The notes below the pieces were generated by a model. That model was not told where the DNA came from and made no database searches. It was given only the letters and a program-made list of their open reading frames with translations. Shown piece by piece: positions 42,286 to 51,701 of a stretch of 64,000 nt of DNA; the stretch's first letter is position 1, and every line of letters starts with the position of its first letter. The position numbers and the translations under genes were made by a program. Location of the stretch: assembly GCA_002394385.1 (NCBI GenBank), contig DGTS01000036.1:5981-69980 (forward strand). The letters are read 5' to 3'. This DNA is from Prevotella sp. UBA4330 (GTDB lineage: Bacteria > Bacteroidota > Bacteroidia > Bacteroidales > Bacteroidaceae).

Positions 42286-44379
42286 TCATTTAACCACCTT
42301 CTTCCCACCTATTATATAAATACCGCGCGCGAGGCGGTCGAAGTCGGTGCCCAGATAGCGGCCGTCGATGCTGTAGATGCGGCGGCTCTCTGCTGCGCGT
42401 TGCGGTGTGACGATGCTGATGGTGGTCGTTGACTCTTGCATTGCGTTGATGTCGTCGAGGAAGAAGCGGTTGCCCGATGCCATGAAGGTGAGTGCGGTGT
42501 AGCCGTTTCCTGTCAGAGTGACGGTGCACTCGTTCCATGTCTCGTTGTCAAGTTCGAATGCTTCCTGCGACAGTGTTATGCCCTCGTTAGTCGTTGACAA
42601 CTGTATTGCGCCGCCCTCAGTGCCCCACGGTGCCGCCTTGAACGTCATCGTCACCGTGCCGTTAACGCTGAACTCTGGTGTTGTGGCTATGCCTGTCTTC
42701 TTGCCTGTGCCGAAGCGGGCGCACTTGTCGCCGCCGTATGCCTGTGTCACCTCCCAACCAGTGTTGTCGGGGTCGAAGCCCGATGAGGCGATGGTGCCCT
42801 TCCATTGGTCGTCATTGCCGCCGGTGCCCTTACACTTGTCGAATGTCTCGCTGAACACATCGCCCTGTGGCTGCGGCGTAATTGAGCCATTGTTGTTGTT
42901 CACGAAGTTGAACTCTATCGTGCCGTCGCTCTTCTGCGTGATGCCAGTAATCTCGATGTTCATCAGTTTCGTGCCATCTGTGTTCGCGTTGTAGAGTTTT
43001 GCGGCGGGAGTCGTGGTGTTTGTGAAACTGTTGTTCGAGTTGTATGGGAAAAGGTCGCCATAAGTGTTGTATGTTGACAACTTGTTGTCGGCGGCGAAGA
43101 TGGTGCATCGCTGTCGCGACGTGGTGTTGTTCACCTCGTCTGCCTGCCATATTTCCTTGTCGTAGTCAACGTGCAGTATCATCAGTCCCTTGCCTTCGGC
43201 ATAGAGGTCCCAGCCTTTCTGCTGTATGTTCTGCAGGATGTAGTACTCGTCGTGATGTGCAGGGTTATACATAATGTAAACGTCGCCGTAGTCATCAAGC
43301 GACTTCATGCCCGTTACCTGCATGTCTTCGATTAGTTCTATCGGCTCCACCCATCCGCAGAACATTCGCTCGTAACCGGTGTAGTTGCATGGGGTGTATC
43401 CGTCGTTGTTATAGCATCCATAGTCCATCAGCGACCATGTGTCCATGCCGAAGTTTCTTCCTGAGGGGCGGGTGTCGTAGAAGTCGGGCAACCCGAGGCA
43501 GTGAGAGAACTCATGGCATATCGTGCCCAGTCCGTTTATCTGTCCGCTGCCGTTCAGTTCCGGTCCGCAGGCATAGGTGTCAATGTGCACTCCATCGATG
43601 TCAAAGTCGGAATAAGTTGCCGAGAGTTCCCATTCGTGGGGATATACGGTGTTGCTTCCACCGCCGTCAGCCTCACCTTTACCGGCATATATAACGTAAA
43701 CCTGGTCCACCTCGCCGTCACCATTCCAGTCGTAGTCGTTGAAGTCAACCTGATCATTCACGAGATTGCATGCCTCTACAATCATTTCTTGCGGGCGCAG
43801 GTCATCGCCCTGAGAGTCGTTCTGGCCGTAGTAAGCATAGTCATGAGCCACAGTCACTGGTCCCACCACGTCGAAGGTAAGGTCGAACTTGCCGTTACTC
43901 TGCGAAGTGAAGTAGTCGTGTACCGAGCCGTTAAACTTTCCGTCGTTGAACCCCTCGGTGTTCACGATGTTGTTAAAGTATGCTTGGTCGTTGGCTGCAT
44001 TGAATGTCTTGTCTGCGAAGTTCACCAGAATGATGATTCCCTTCTTCGAGCCTGTGTATGATGTTGGCACACCAAACTCTTCATGACGGGCATTGCGGCG
44101 CTCTGCGCGCTTAGCGTTGCGCGCTGTCCTGCGAGTGTTCGCCTTGTTTATAATGATGCTTTTATCAGTCTCTTCGTAAACATCTGCAGTTGCCGACTCC
44201 ACGAACACGCGGCCGTCGGCAGCCTCATAGTAGTGTCCGAACTCGTCGCCGCGCAGTTCGGCCACCACCTGTGTGCCATCGGCGAGCGTTAGCGTTGCCA
44301 TCTGTCCCCTCTTTACAGGCATGGCAGAAATGGTAAGTGAGGTCAGCAGAAGCGCCAACCCAAGAAATATTTTCTTCAT
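42286..44379 (-). CDS. secreted M6-family metalloprotease
   Basis: A 697-residue exported protease. After a signal peptide (ending TISAMP) is an M6 catalytic domain with the zinc site HEFSHCLGLPDFYD (HExxHxxGxxD). A jelly-roll-like region follows. The protein ends RIYSIDGRYLGTDFD with a GIYIIGGKKVVK tail, like type A C-terminal sorting signals of the type IX secretion system. A close paralogue is at 47501-49645. A promoter (GTTG, 18 nt, TATCTTTG) lies at 44424-44453. It is probably cell-surface or secreted and degrades host or dietary protein. Confidence 0.9.
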   Translation of the reverse strand: MKKIFLGLALLLTSLTISAMPVKRGQMATLTLADGTQVVAELRGDEFGHYYEAADGRVFVESATADVYEETDKSIIINKANTRRTARNAKRAERRNARHEEFGVPTSYTGSKKGIIILVNFADKTFNAANDQAYFNNIVNTEGFNDGKFNGSVHDYFTSQSNGKFDLTFDVVGPVTVAHDYAYYGQNDSQGDDLRPQEMIVEACNLVNDQVDFNDYDWNGDGEVDQVYVIYAGKGEADGGGSNTVYPHEWELSATYSDFDIDGVHIDTYACGPELNGSGQINGLGTICHEFSHCLGLPDFYDTRPSGRNFGMDTWSLMDYGCYNNDGYTPCNYTGYERMFCGWVEPIELIEDMQVTGMKSLDDYGDVYIMYNPAHHDEYYILQNIQQKGWDLYAEGKGLMILHVDYDKEIWQADEVNNTTSRQRCTIFAADNKLSTYNTYGDLFPYNSNNSFTNTTTPAAKLYNANTDGTKLMNIEITGITQKSDGTIEFNFVNNNNGSITPQPQGDVFSETFDKCKGTGGNDDQWKGTIASSGFDPDNTGWEVTQAYGGDKCARFGTGKKTGIATTPEFSVNGTVTMTFKAAPWGTEGGAIQLSTTNEGITLSQEAFELDNETWNECTVTLTGNGYTALTFMASGNRFFLDDINAMQESTTTISIVTPQRAAESRRIYSIDGRYLGTDFDRLARGIYIIGGKKVVK

Positions 44380-44423
44380 TGTCGAAATGTGTTTTTTGTC
44401 TGTGTAATTAGCAATTTTCCGTG

Positions 44424-44453
44424 CAAAGATACATTATTCATTTTATATACAAC
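44424..44453 (-). promoter_or_regulatory. promoter of the M6 protease gene
   Basis: GTTG, 18 nt, TATCTTTG on the minus strand, 45 nt before the start. Confidence 0.65.
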
Positions 44454-44584
44454 ATCAATAAGCCATAAAATTATGGATTTATAACGTTTCCAGACGCCCC
44501 CATCCAACACTTATCACCTCTCACCCAACACCTCTCACCCCCTCACCCAACACCCTTTAAGGCCCTCTCTTGTAACTACTTGGA

Positions 44585-44712
44585 TTCCAATAAGATACAA
44601 GTGGGGTAACAAAGTTAATAACTTTGTTCAACAATCTTATTAACTTTGTTCGACAATCTTAATAACTTTGTTCAACAAAGTTAATAACATTGTCTCCCCG
44701 TTTGATATCTTT
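44585..44712 (+). repeat. dispersed 130-bp repeat, copy 2
   Basis: Starts ATTCCAATAAGATACAA and ends CGTTTGATATCT, with ATTAACTTTGTTC-type units between. It is the reverse-orientation partner of 28686-28811. A CACCTCTCACCCAACA-type repeat lies just before it (about 44508-44560). Confidence 0.8.
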
Positions 44713-44763
44713 TAGAATGACAGTTGATATTTGTTGCATTCCGAGGTACGTCGGAACGCGATC

Positions 44764-45666
44764 TTAGGGATGGCTTTTCATGTTCTCAATCTTTTCTTTC
44801 AGGTAGTTCAGGAAACCCTCGTCGCCCTTCACGCTGATGTCGTCGTAAAGGCCGAGCACGAAACGTCCGATGCCGGCATAACTGCATACGGGAAGCCGCA
44901 GCAGCCAGCGTCTCTCGGGAAGGGCGGTGATATATTTCGCCGATGCGGGATATTCCTCTTTCAGTATGTTGTAGGACAGCGGTCCGAGCGTCATCTCGAC
45001 CTCTTGTTGCTGTTCGTCGCTGAACATGAAGATGTCGGTGTACATCATGCGGTGGCGCTCCTCGTTCATCCATTGGTCGTCGAGCACCTCCACGTCGGCC
45101 ATGCGCGACACCTTGAAAGTCTTGTTCATCCCCGACCGCGGCTCGTAGCAGCGCACCTCGTTGTTGTTGTTCATCAGCATGAACGGCTCAACCAGGCGGT
45201 CCTGCTCCGTCTTGCTGTGGGGCGATGTGTAGCGATGGAGCACCGCCATGCGCTTGAACTTGATGGCTCTGTGCAGTTCGGAGACGTTATGTGCCGACTG
45301 CTCGCGCAACTCATTGTCCGTAAGTATGTTGAAGTCATAGAAACGGTCGAGTTTCTTCATGAGGTTGGCGGTGATGGCATCGCTCTTGTTAGATGCCTCC
45401 AAGAGCCGTCTCACGGTGAGCATCTCGTCCTCGGTGAAGTCGATGCGCTCCTGCAGTCGGGTGAAGAACGGCGACTGGCGGTCGATGCTGAACACGCCGC
45501 CCACCTTCTCCACGATGAAGCCACAGTCGCGGAAGAACTCCAGATAGTAGTAGAAGTTTCTGCGGCTGATGCCCATCTTGTTGCATATCTGCTCGGAAGT
45601 ATATCCTCTGTTGCCTGCCAGTAGCAGCAGCAGATTGAGTTCTCTTTCCAGTTTGTCGTGACGCAT
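44764..45666 (-). CDS. WYL-domain transcriptional regulator
   Basis: A 300-residue protein with an N-terminal helix-turn-helix (about 1-60, GYTSEQICNKMGISRRNFYYYL) and a C-terminal WYL-type domain (about 130-290). WYL domains sense small ligands, often nucleic acid derived. It is one of the common Bacteroidota WYL regulators and may control neighbouring or distant genes; no obvious partner operon is present. A repeat-rich gap of more than 400 nt lies upstream. Confidence 0.85.
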   Translation of the reverse strand: MRHDKLERELNLLLLLAGNRGYTSEQICNKMGISRRNFYYYLEFFRDCGFIVEKVGGVFSIDRQSPFFTRLQERIDFTEDEMLTVRRLLEASNKSDAITANLMKKLDRFYDFNILTDNELREQSAHNVSELHRAIKFKRMAVLHRYTSPHSKTEQDRLVEPFMLMNNNNEVRCYEPRSGMNKTFKVSRMADVEVLDDQWMNEERHRMMYTDIFMFSDEQQQEVEMTLGPLSYNILKEEYPASAKYITALPERRWLLRLPVCSYAGIGRFVLGLYDDISVKGDEGFLNYLKEKIENMKSHP

Positions 45667-46094
45667 AGTTAATTTTAATTACGAGTTTGGAATTACGAAT
45701 GACGAGTTGTTCTCGCTTCGCTGCGATGAAGAATTATGAATGACTAATTTTGAATGTTGAATTACGAGTTTTGAATTATAAATGCTGAGTTCTTTCCCCG
45801 CCCCTGTAGGGGAGGGGATAGGGGTGGGGTCAGTGTTTATATCTGCACACGACTTCTTCCATATCTTTCTATCTCCTTTCCTCAATATCACTGACCCCAC
45901 CCCTGCCCCTCCCCTACAGGGGCGGGGAGTCATTAGCAACGGGGGCAATTAGTATATAAGTTACATTATTTATTACGAAATCTTAATTCTTCATCGCAGC
46001 GTAGCGAGAATAACTCGTAATTCAACATTCGTAATTAGTAATTGTTAATCGCCGCAGGCGACAACTCCACATTCGTCATTCTACATTCGTCATT
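45667..46094. repeat. composite repeat region upstream of the WYL gene
   Basis: The outer arms (45670-45785 and 45965-46094) are GAATTACGA/TCGTAATTC-type imperfect inverted repeats including a CGCTGCGATGAAGAATT segment. They enclose a C-rich palindromic element, copy 2 (45794-45934), with GGGGTGGGGTCAGTG and CACTGACCCCACCCC. No gene is present. Confidence 0.8.
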
Positions 46095-46736
46095 CTAAAA
46101 CGGTATCTCCAACTCCCTCTCCCTTTGGGGAGGGTCGGGGAGGGGCTTGAATGTCTTGCGGTGATATGGTGTGATGCCGTACTGGCGTATTGCCTCGCGG
46201 TGCTTCTTGGTGGGGTAGCCCTTGTTGCTGAGCCAGTCGTACTGAGGGTATTCCTCGGCAAGACGGTCCATGTAGTCGTCGCGATAGGTCTTGGCAAGGA
46301 TGCTTGCCGCCGCAATGGACAGGTACTTCCCGTCGCCCTTCACTATGCACGTGTGTGGCAGCGGCTTGGCACCTTTGGGCAGTGGGGGAGTGTATGGCTT
46401 GAAGCGGTTGCCGTCAACGATTACCGCCTCGGGCCGCACCTTCAGTTGGTCCAGTGCCCGGTGCATGGCGAGAATAGAGGCGTTGAGGATGTTTATCTGG
46501 TCTATCTCTTCCGGCGTTACTATGCCCACAGCCCATGCCACGGCGTCGCGCTCTATCTGTTCGCGCAACATCTTGCGCCGCCGGTCGGTCAGTTGCTTCG
46601 AGTCGTTGAGGTCTTCGTTGACGTAGTCGGGAGGCAGAATCACCGCCGCAGCATACACGCTGCCAGCCAGACAGCCGCGTCCCGCCTCGTCGCAGCCTGC
46701 CTCAATCACTCCCTCGTAATAGTATTGTTTCAGCAT
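46095..46736 (-). CDS. rnhB: ribonuclease HII with repeat-derived C-terminus
   Basis: A 213-residue RNase HII, which removes ribonucleotides from DNA and RNA-DNA hybrids. It has the active-site start GCDEAGRGCLAGSV (DEAGRG at 16-21), VDGNRF and the ASILAKTYRD motif. The C-terminal end, KPLPDPPQREREELEIPF, is encoded by a copy of the C-rich palindromic repeat (46110-46148) running into the stop, so the original tail has been replaced or extended. The catalytic domain is complete, so activity is likely retained. Confidence 0.93.
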   Translation of the reverse strand: MLKQYYYEGVIEAGCDEAGRGCLAGSVYAAAVILPPDYVNEDLNDSKQLTDRRRKMLREQIERDAVAWAVGIVTPEEIDQINILNASILAMHRALDQLKVRPEAVIVDGNRFKPYTPPLPKGAKPLPHTCIVKGDGKYLSIAAASILAKTYRDDYMDRLAEEYPQYDWLSNKGYPTKKHREAIRQYGITPYHRKTFKPLPDPPQRERELEIPF

Positions 46737-46798
46737 TTCTATATGATTTTTTAACTAAAAACGTTGAAGTAGTGAACTTATTGTGCACAAACAGTATA

Positions 46799-46806
46799 TA
46801 TTTTTG
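46799..46806 (+). promoter_or_regulatory. -7 box of the gene at 46840
   Basis: TATTTTTG, 34 nt before the start; no clear -33. Confidence 0.45.
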
Positions 46807-46839
46807 CAGCAGAAACAAGAAAACATAAATATATAAGCA

Positions 46840-47127
46840 ATGAACAATACAGCAACAACGAGCAGCAGCACCATGATAATGGGCATGCTCACAGCAGCAA
46901 AGAGAGTGGCTAACACCTATGACAGCGTGATGAACCTTGTGACCGACTTCTACAGCAAGCAACTGGAGCGAAACGTCAACCGCCGACAGACACTGGCTCT
47001 ACTCGAGGCGCAACTCGCATTCTTCCTCGGCATAATGCCCATCGACATGCCCATCGCTCTCCGCATAGCCTTCACCGCCTGGACCATCGTTGCGGTGAAG
47101 AAGTGCAAGCGGTGTCTCGGATCTTGA
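46840..47127 (+). CDS. small hypothetical protein with one hydrophobic segment
   Basis: A 95-residue protein with a Ser/Thr-rich start, a helical region (AKRVANTYDSVMNLVTDFY), a hydrophobic stretch (about 60-88) that may cross the membrane and a basic Cys-containing end (KKCKRCLGS). I do not recognise the family. It is divergent from rnhB and has a TATTTTTG box in front. Confidence 0.5.
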   Translation: MNNTATTSSSTMIMGMLTAAKRVANTYDSVMNLVTDFYSKQLERNVNRRQTLALLEAQLAFFLGIMPIDMPIALRIAFTAWTIVAVKKCKRCLGS

Positions 47128-47213
47128 AACACGCCCATCGCAAACCCAATCTTCCGTAAAACGATTCCATTTGTAAGAGTTTAATTATATAATATTGTTC
47201 CATATTCCAAAAG

Positions 47214-47382
47214 ACTCCCCGACCCAGTAAGTTCCCCTCGCCCATTGTAGAGGGGTTAAGGGTGAGGCTTGGGGCAGGGGTGGGATCAGCGTTTTTGTCC
47301 ACGCGCGACATCTTCCATATCATTGTCTTTATATCACTGACCCCACCCCTAACCCCTCCCCTACAGGGGCGGGGAACCATTT
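47214..47382. repeat. C-rich palindromic element, intergenic copy 3
   Basis: Begins GACTCCCCGACCCAG, contains GGGGTGGGATCAGCG, CGCGACATCTTCCATATC and TATCACTGACCCCACCCC, and ends CCCCTACAGGGGCGGGG. Slightly longer than the other two copies. Confidence 0.85.
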
Positions 47383-47419
47383 AGGAAAGTTTTTGTCGAA
47401 CTCGCGTTAGTTTATGTAT

Positions 47420-47459
47420 AAAAATGTCGGGAAGCCCATCGTGACTTCCCGGCATTTTA
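47420..47459 (-). terminator. terminator after the M6 protease at 47501
   Basis: A stem AAAATGTCGGGAAG / CTTCCCGGCATTTT with a 10-nt loop; A- and T-rich on both sides, so it can work in both directions. Confidence 0.8.
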
Positions 47460-47500
47460 TCGTTTATCGTTTTCTTTATCGTTATCGTTTCCGTTAACGT

Positions 47501-49645
47501 TTACTTCACAATCACCTTCTTGCCGTTGATGATGACGATGCCGCGGTAAGAAGAGTCAACCTTCTGACCAGAGAGGTTATACATCTGGTTGTTGCCGTCG
47601 GTCTCGGGTAATGCGTAAACGCTCTCGATGCCGTCAACTGTTTCTACCTTCTGTATTACCACCTCGTCGAGGAACATGCGGTTGCCTGGAGTGAACTTCA
47701 ACTGCAACTCGCCGTTGCCGGTGATAGTGGTCTTGCATAACGTCCAGTGACCTGTCTTCAGGGTGAAGTCGCTAACGTCGAGCGAGCCGTCGCCAATCAC
47801 CTGCACATTCATTGTTGTGGCATCGGTGCCCCAAGGAGCAGCGCGGAAGGCGAAGGTGGTTGAGCCGTTGAGCGTGAACTTAGGTGTCATGCACTGTCCC
47901 ACTTTCTTCACTCCGAAGCGTGCACAGTTGTCAGCACCCTTTGCCTCGTTATATACCCAGCCCTGCATGTCGGGCTTGAATGTTGCGACAGCCACGCCAG
48001 AGCCTTCCCATACGCCGTCGTTGCCGCCGGTGCCGTTGCACTGGTCGAACGACTCGTAGAACACGGCGTCGGTGTGGTCTATCTCTTCGAGGTCATCTTC
48101 AGGGCTGGTGCCGCTGTTGGTGAAGTTGAACGAGATTGTTTTGTCGCTGTTTCTTGTAATATCGGTGATGCTCTTGTTCAGCAGTTTTGAGCCGTCGGTG
48201 TTGTTGTTGAACAGCGTTGCGGCAGGCTTGCTGGTATTGGTGAAACTATTGTTTGAGCGGTAGGGGAATGGGTCGCCTGCCAATCCTGCCTCGCTGGTGG
48301 TGGCGCTGTTGTCGGCATGCACTATGGTGCAACGCTGGTGTTCGGCGTCGTTGTTCACCACATTCTGCCACCATGCATCACTGTCATAGTCAACATGCAG
48401 TATCAGCAGTCCGTTGCCAGGAAGGTAAGTGTCCCACTTTGTCTGCTGTCTGTTTTCCAGAAGGAAATACTCGTCTTTGTGTGCGTCGTTATACATGATA
48501 TAACTATCACCTCCCTCGGACAGCGCTTTCATTCCTGTCACCTCGGTATCTTCGGCGAGTGTGATAGGGGTTTTCCATCCTGCGAACATACGCTCGTAAC
48601 TGGAGTATCCGGCAGGGCAGAAGCCTCTGTTGTTGTAAGAACCCTGGTCCATGATGTCCCATGCGTTCATTCCGAAGTTGCGTCCATCGCTTTCTTCTGT
48701 GTCGTAGACGTCGGGCAGTCCGAGGCAGTGGCCGAACTCATGGCAGAAAGTTCCGATGCCGTCAATCATCGTTGAGGTAGGAACTACTATGCCTTCGCTG
48801 TCGTATCCCCATGTCTGTGGCTGCAACTCCGAACTACATGCATATTTGTCAATGCGTTTTCCGTCGATGTACGGCAGGTTGTAAATTCCGTAATAACCGG
48901 AAAGGGAGTACTCGTGGGGCCAGATGGTGTTTGCCTCACCGCCGTTTGCCTCGCCGAGACCGGCATAAACGATGACCACCTGGTCAACCTTGCCGTCGTT
49001 GTCCCAGTCGTAGTCGGCGAAGTTGACAAGGTCTTTTGCCAATGTACAAGCCTCGCGTACCATCACCGGGGCTCTCACGTCTGAACTTTTGCCGTTGCGG
49101 GCACCGTAGTATTCCATGTCGTGCGACACGGTTACCGGCCCAACCACATCGAAGGTAAGGTCGAACTGGCCTTCGCTGACATCATTGAAATAGTCGTGCA
49201 CGCTACCAATGAATCCTATGCTGTGTGAGAAGTTGTTCTCATTGAGTATTCTGTTGTAAAGTGCTTGGTCGTTGCCAGGCTGGAAAGACTTGTCCTGGAA
49301 CTGCGTCAGGATAACGAGTCCTTTCTTTGCTCCCGTGTATGAAGCCTTGTTCTGCTGCGTGTTTGCTGCCGTTCTCATCTGGTGTCGCTCTGCACTTCGT
49401 TTGGCACGGAGCGATTTCACCTCTGCGGGTTGTGCCATACGGTAAACCTTCTCTCCCTCAGAGAGGAACAGGCGTCCGTCTGCAGCACGATAGTAACTAA
49501 GGTTCTCGTCGCCGCACAGTTCGGCTCTTACCACGCTTCCGTCGGTAAGCGTTATGTTTCTCCATTGCCCTCGCTTGGCAGGTACGGCAAAGGCGACAGC
49601 AACTATCATAAGCAGCGACATCGTGAAGAATAGTTTTCTCATCAT
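47501..49645 (-). CDS. secreted M6-family metalloprotease with C-terminal sorting tail
   Basis: A 714-residue exported protease, paralogous to the gene at 42286. The signal peptide ends near VAFAVPA, the zinc motif HEFGHCLGLPDVYD (HExxHxxGxxD) marks the M6 core, and a jelly-roll-like region with a Gly/Thr-rich linker follows. The C-terminus MYNLSGQKVDSSY with GIVIINGKKVIVK is nearly the same as in the neighbouring secreted protein, as expected for a type IX secretion sorting domain. It lies downstream of the SusC/SusD cluster after a terminator, so it may be a linked but separately controlled member. Confidence 0.9.
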   Translation of the reverse strand: MMRKLFFTMSLLMIVAVAFAVPAKRGQWRNITLTDGSVVRAELCGDENLSYYRAADGRLFLSEGEKVYRMAQPAEVKSLRAKRSAERHQMRTAANTQQNKASYTGAKKGLVILTQFQDKSFQPGNDQALYNRILNENNFSHSIGFIGSVHDYFNDVSEGQFDLTFDVVGPVTVSHDMEYYGARNGKSSDVRAPVMVREACTLAKDLVNFADYDWDNDGKVDQVVIVYAGLGEANGGEANTIWPHEYSLSGYYGIYNLPYIDGKRIDKYACSSELQPQTWGYDSEGIVVPTSTMIDGIGTFCHEFGHCLGLPDVYDTEESDGRNFGMNAWDIMDQGSYNNRGFCPAGYSSYERMFAGWKTPITLAEDTEVTGMKALSEGGDSYIMYNDAHKDEYFLLENRQQTKWDTYLPGNGLLILHVDYDSDAWWQNVVNNDAEHQRCTIVHADNSATTSEAGLAGDPFPYRSNNSFTNTSKPAATLFNNNTDGSKLLNKSITDITRNSDKTISFNFTNSGTSPEDDLEEIDHTDAVFYESFDQCNGTGGNDGVWEGSGVAVATFKPDMQGWVYNEAKGADNCARFGVKKVGQCMTPKFTLNGSTTFAFRAAPWGTDATTMNVQVIGDGSLDVSDFTLKTGHWTLCKTTITGNGELQLKFTPGNRMFLDEVVIQKVETVDGIESVYALPETDGNNQMYNLSGQKVDSSYRGIVIINGKKVIVK

Positions 49646-49734
49646 ATTATGAATGTGTTTTATTGATTTGTCGTGTTCAAGTATTTAGTATTTAGGCGTT
49701 GCGACGGTTGTCGCCAAGGTTTCTTTTTTAAGTT

Positions 49735-49768
49735 AAAAAGGCTCCGCTCTTTAGGGCGGAGCCTTTAT
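49735..49768 (-). terminator. terminator of the SusC/SusD cluster
   Basis: An 11-bp stem AAAGGCTCCGC / GCGGAGCCTTT with loop TCTTTAGG; T-run on the minus strand. Confidence 0.85.
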
Positions 49769-49806
49769 GAGATTTTTTGTCCTTATCGAAGGGTTCTGTC
49801 AACTAT

Positions 49807-51543
49807 TTATTTGTTGATGAACTTCTTACCGTTCTGGATAACGATACCCTTGTAGTTGTTGTTGACGCGCTGGCCAGCAATGTTGTACATTGCGTTGTTC
49901 TTGCTTGCGCTTTCCTCTGTAACCTTCCCGATAGCGTTAACTGCATCGCCCTGGAGCACCTGAATCTTTGCCTCCATACCGCGGCCCATCAACTTAAGTG
50001 TAGCCTTGCGGCCGCCTGCTGCCTTGTGAGCGTTGTTGGCAGAAGAGATAGGCTCTGCCTGGAATGTAATAACGTAAAGACCATAGTCCTCATAGTACTG
50101 GTCGTCAATCTCATATCCAGTAATCCATTCAGGCAGTTCGTCGAAGTAGTAGTTCTCGTCGCCTGTTGTTGCGTCATACCATGGGCATCCTGTAGTCACG
50201 ATAGCGCCCTGAATAATCTTTGTTTGTTCTTCGTCGAGATATACTCCGCCAGGATAGGTGTCGTTGGTGTTTGTTGTACCATCGTCAGAAATGCGGATTG
50301 CGGTAGCAGATGGGTCAACTTTAACATAGTCGTACATTCCCATAATACCAACCTGGGCTGCTATTGGGGCAGAGAATCCAAATGAAACATTTCTTCCACT
50401 GGGGTCTGACAGCAACAAGGCTCCTTCGCTAACGTATGGGCTGGTTGCCTCTTCCGGAGTGATCTGGTAGCCGTAAACGCCGAGGTCAACACCCTGCTGG
50501 TCGAAACCTGTGATTACGATGGCAAACTCCTGGTCAATGACAACAGGCTCTTCAGAGATGTTGCCCATGCTATCCATCACTCTGTTGCTGAATATCACGT
50601 TACCCTCATAGATGGTCTTGCCGTTGCGGGTGTCTTTGTGGTCTGCATCATCTGTGAAGCCTACGATGTCGTCTATCGTTGCAGTGAATGTTGCGAGCAC
50701 CTGGTCGCCAGCGACCTTGCCGGTAGAACCGTTAGAATATGTAACCTCCTCTACATTGTAGATGGTAGCCGTGAGTGTGGTCCCACTCGGAATAGGCGAT
50801 GTAGAGAAACTGTTACCCTTGCAGAAGATGTTGGTGATGTAAAGTGGGCTTATAGGCTTGCTGAAAACCTGCTCTACTCCGAAACTTGTATAAGTTACAC
50901 CTCCTTCTTCTACTGCTCCTGTTCCAAACATATTGTCTGAGTCGAGGAATCCCCATGCTGCTGTAGGACCGTATGCTGTACCATTATACCAATGGGCTGC
51001 ATGGTCGTCAACAGGGGTCATAGAAAGAATTGTGTCGCATGGACTAACTTGAACCTCATACGCAGGATTTTGTCTAAGATGGTAAACACTGTTATCGGTA
51101 AGACAGAATGAGTCGGTCTTGTTTTCGTTCCATACGGTTGGAACATAAGCGATATAACCAGTAGGTATTCCGTCCACTACGTAGTTGCCATCCACAATGT
51201 TATCTGCAGAGGCTGTTCTTCCTTTAATTGTCCAAATGAAGCCTTTGCCGCTGCTCATGTTTGTGAGAGTTACAGGAGTGTATGCAGGTACGCATATGTA
51301 TGAATTTGCATATCCCATGTCTGTATATGGGTCAAAACAGAGCCAGTATCCACCTTCTGGAGCAATGTAGTAAACTCCTGTCGTTGCGCTTTGGCGAGGA
51401 CCTGCCTTCTTTTCTGCCTTGTTGAACTTGAGATTGTGGTTGACAGGCAGTTGCTTTACAGTTTCCATTTGGGAACGCAGCACCTGTGCGTTACCAGAAG
51501 CAGCGATTAAGATTGCTGCTGCGAAAAGTAGTGATTTTTTCAT
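49807..51543 (-). CDS. secreted protein with type IX-like C-terminal tail
   Basis: A 578-residue exported protein with signal peptide (LLFAAAILIAASGNAQ). The middle is rich in beta and Gly/Thr/Tyr residues without a catalytic motif. The C-terminus MYNIAGQRVNNNY with GIVIQNGKKFINK matches the tail of the M6 protease next to it. It is the last gene of the SusC/SusD-metallopeptidase-DUF4302 cluster, 158 nt after DUF4302. It probably binds a substrate or surface partner for the capture complex; function unproven. Confidence 0.7.
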   Translation of the reverse strand: MKKSLLFAAAILIAASGNAQVLRSQMETVKQLPVNHNLKFNKAEKKAGPRQSATTGVYYIAPEGGYWLCFDPYTDMGYANSYICVPAYTPVTLTNMSSGKGFIWTIKGRTASADNIVDGNYVVDGIPTGYIAYVPTVWNENKTDSFCLTDNSVYHLRQNPAYEVQVSPCDTILSMTPVDDHAAHWYNGTAYGPTAAWGFLDSDNMFGTGAVEEGGVTYTSFGVEQVFSKPISPLYITNIFCKGNSFSTSPIPSGTTLTATIYNVEEVTYSNGSTGKVAGDQVLATFTATIDDIVGFTDDADHKDTRNGKTIYEGNVIFSNRVMDSMGNISEEPVVIDQEFAIVITGFDQQGVDLGVYGYQITPEEATSPYVSEGALLLSDPSGRNVSFGFSAPIAAQVGIMGMYDYVKVDPSATAIRISDDGTTNTNDTYPGGVYLDEEQTKIIQGAIVTTGCPWYDATTGDENYYFDELPEWITGYEIDDQYYEDYGLYVITFQAEPISSANNAHKAAGGRKATLKLMGRGMEAKIQVLQGDAVNAIGKVTEESASKNNAMYNIAGQRVNNNYKGIVIQNGKKFINK

Positions 51544-51701
51544 AATTGAAAACTTTTAATTAATAAATTGATTTGTACTTTTTTCCTTTTATTTTATTTC
51601 CGATTCTCGGGAGAAGTGCAAAGTGGTTGTCATGTTACTTGCTTTATGCCATGTATTTGTGCAATCGCATTGCACGTCTCCCGGCAGTCGGCATTTAGTT
51701 A

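Noticed and set aside
44508..44560. A CACCTCTCACCCAACA-type repeat as a regulatory site
   Set aside because: It is an imperfect short tandem sequence next to a repeat element, with no palindrome or promoter context.
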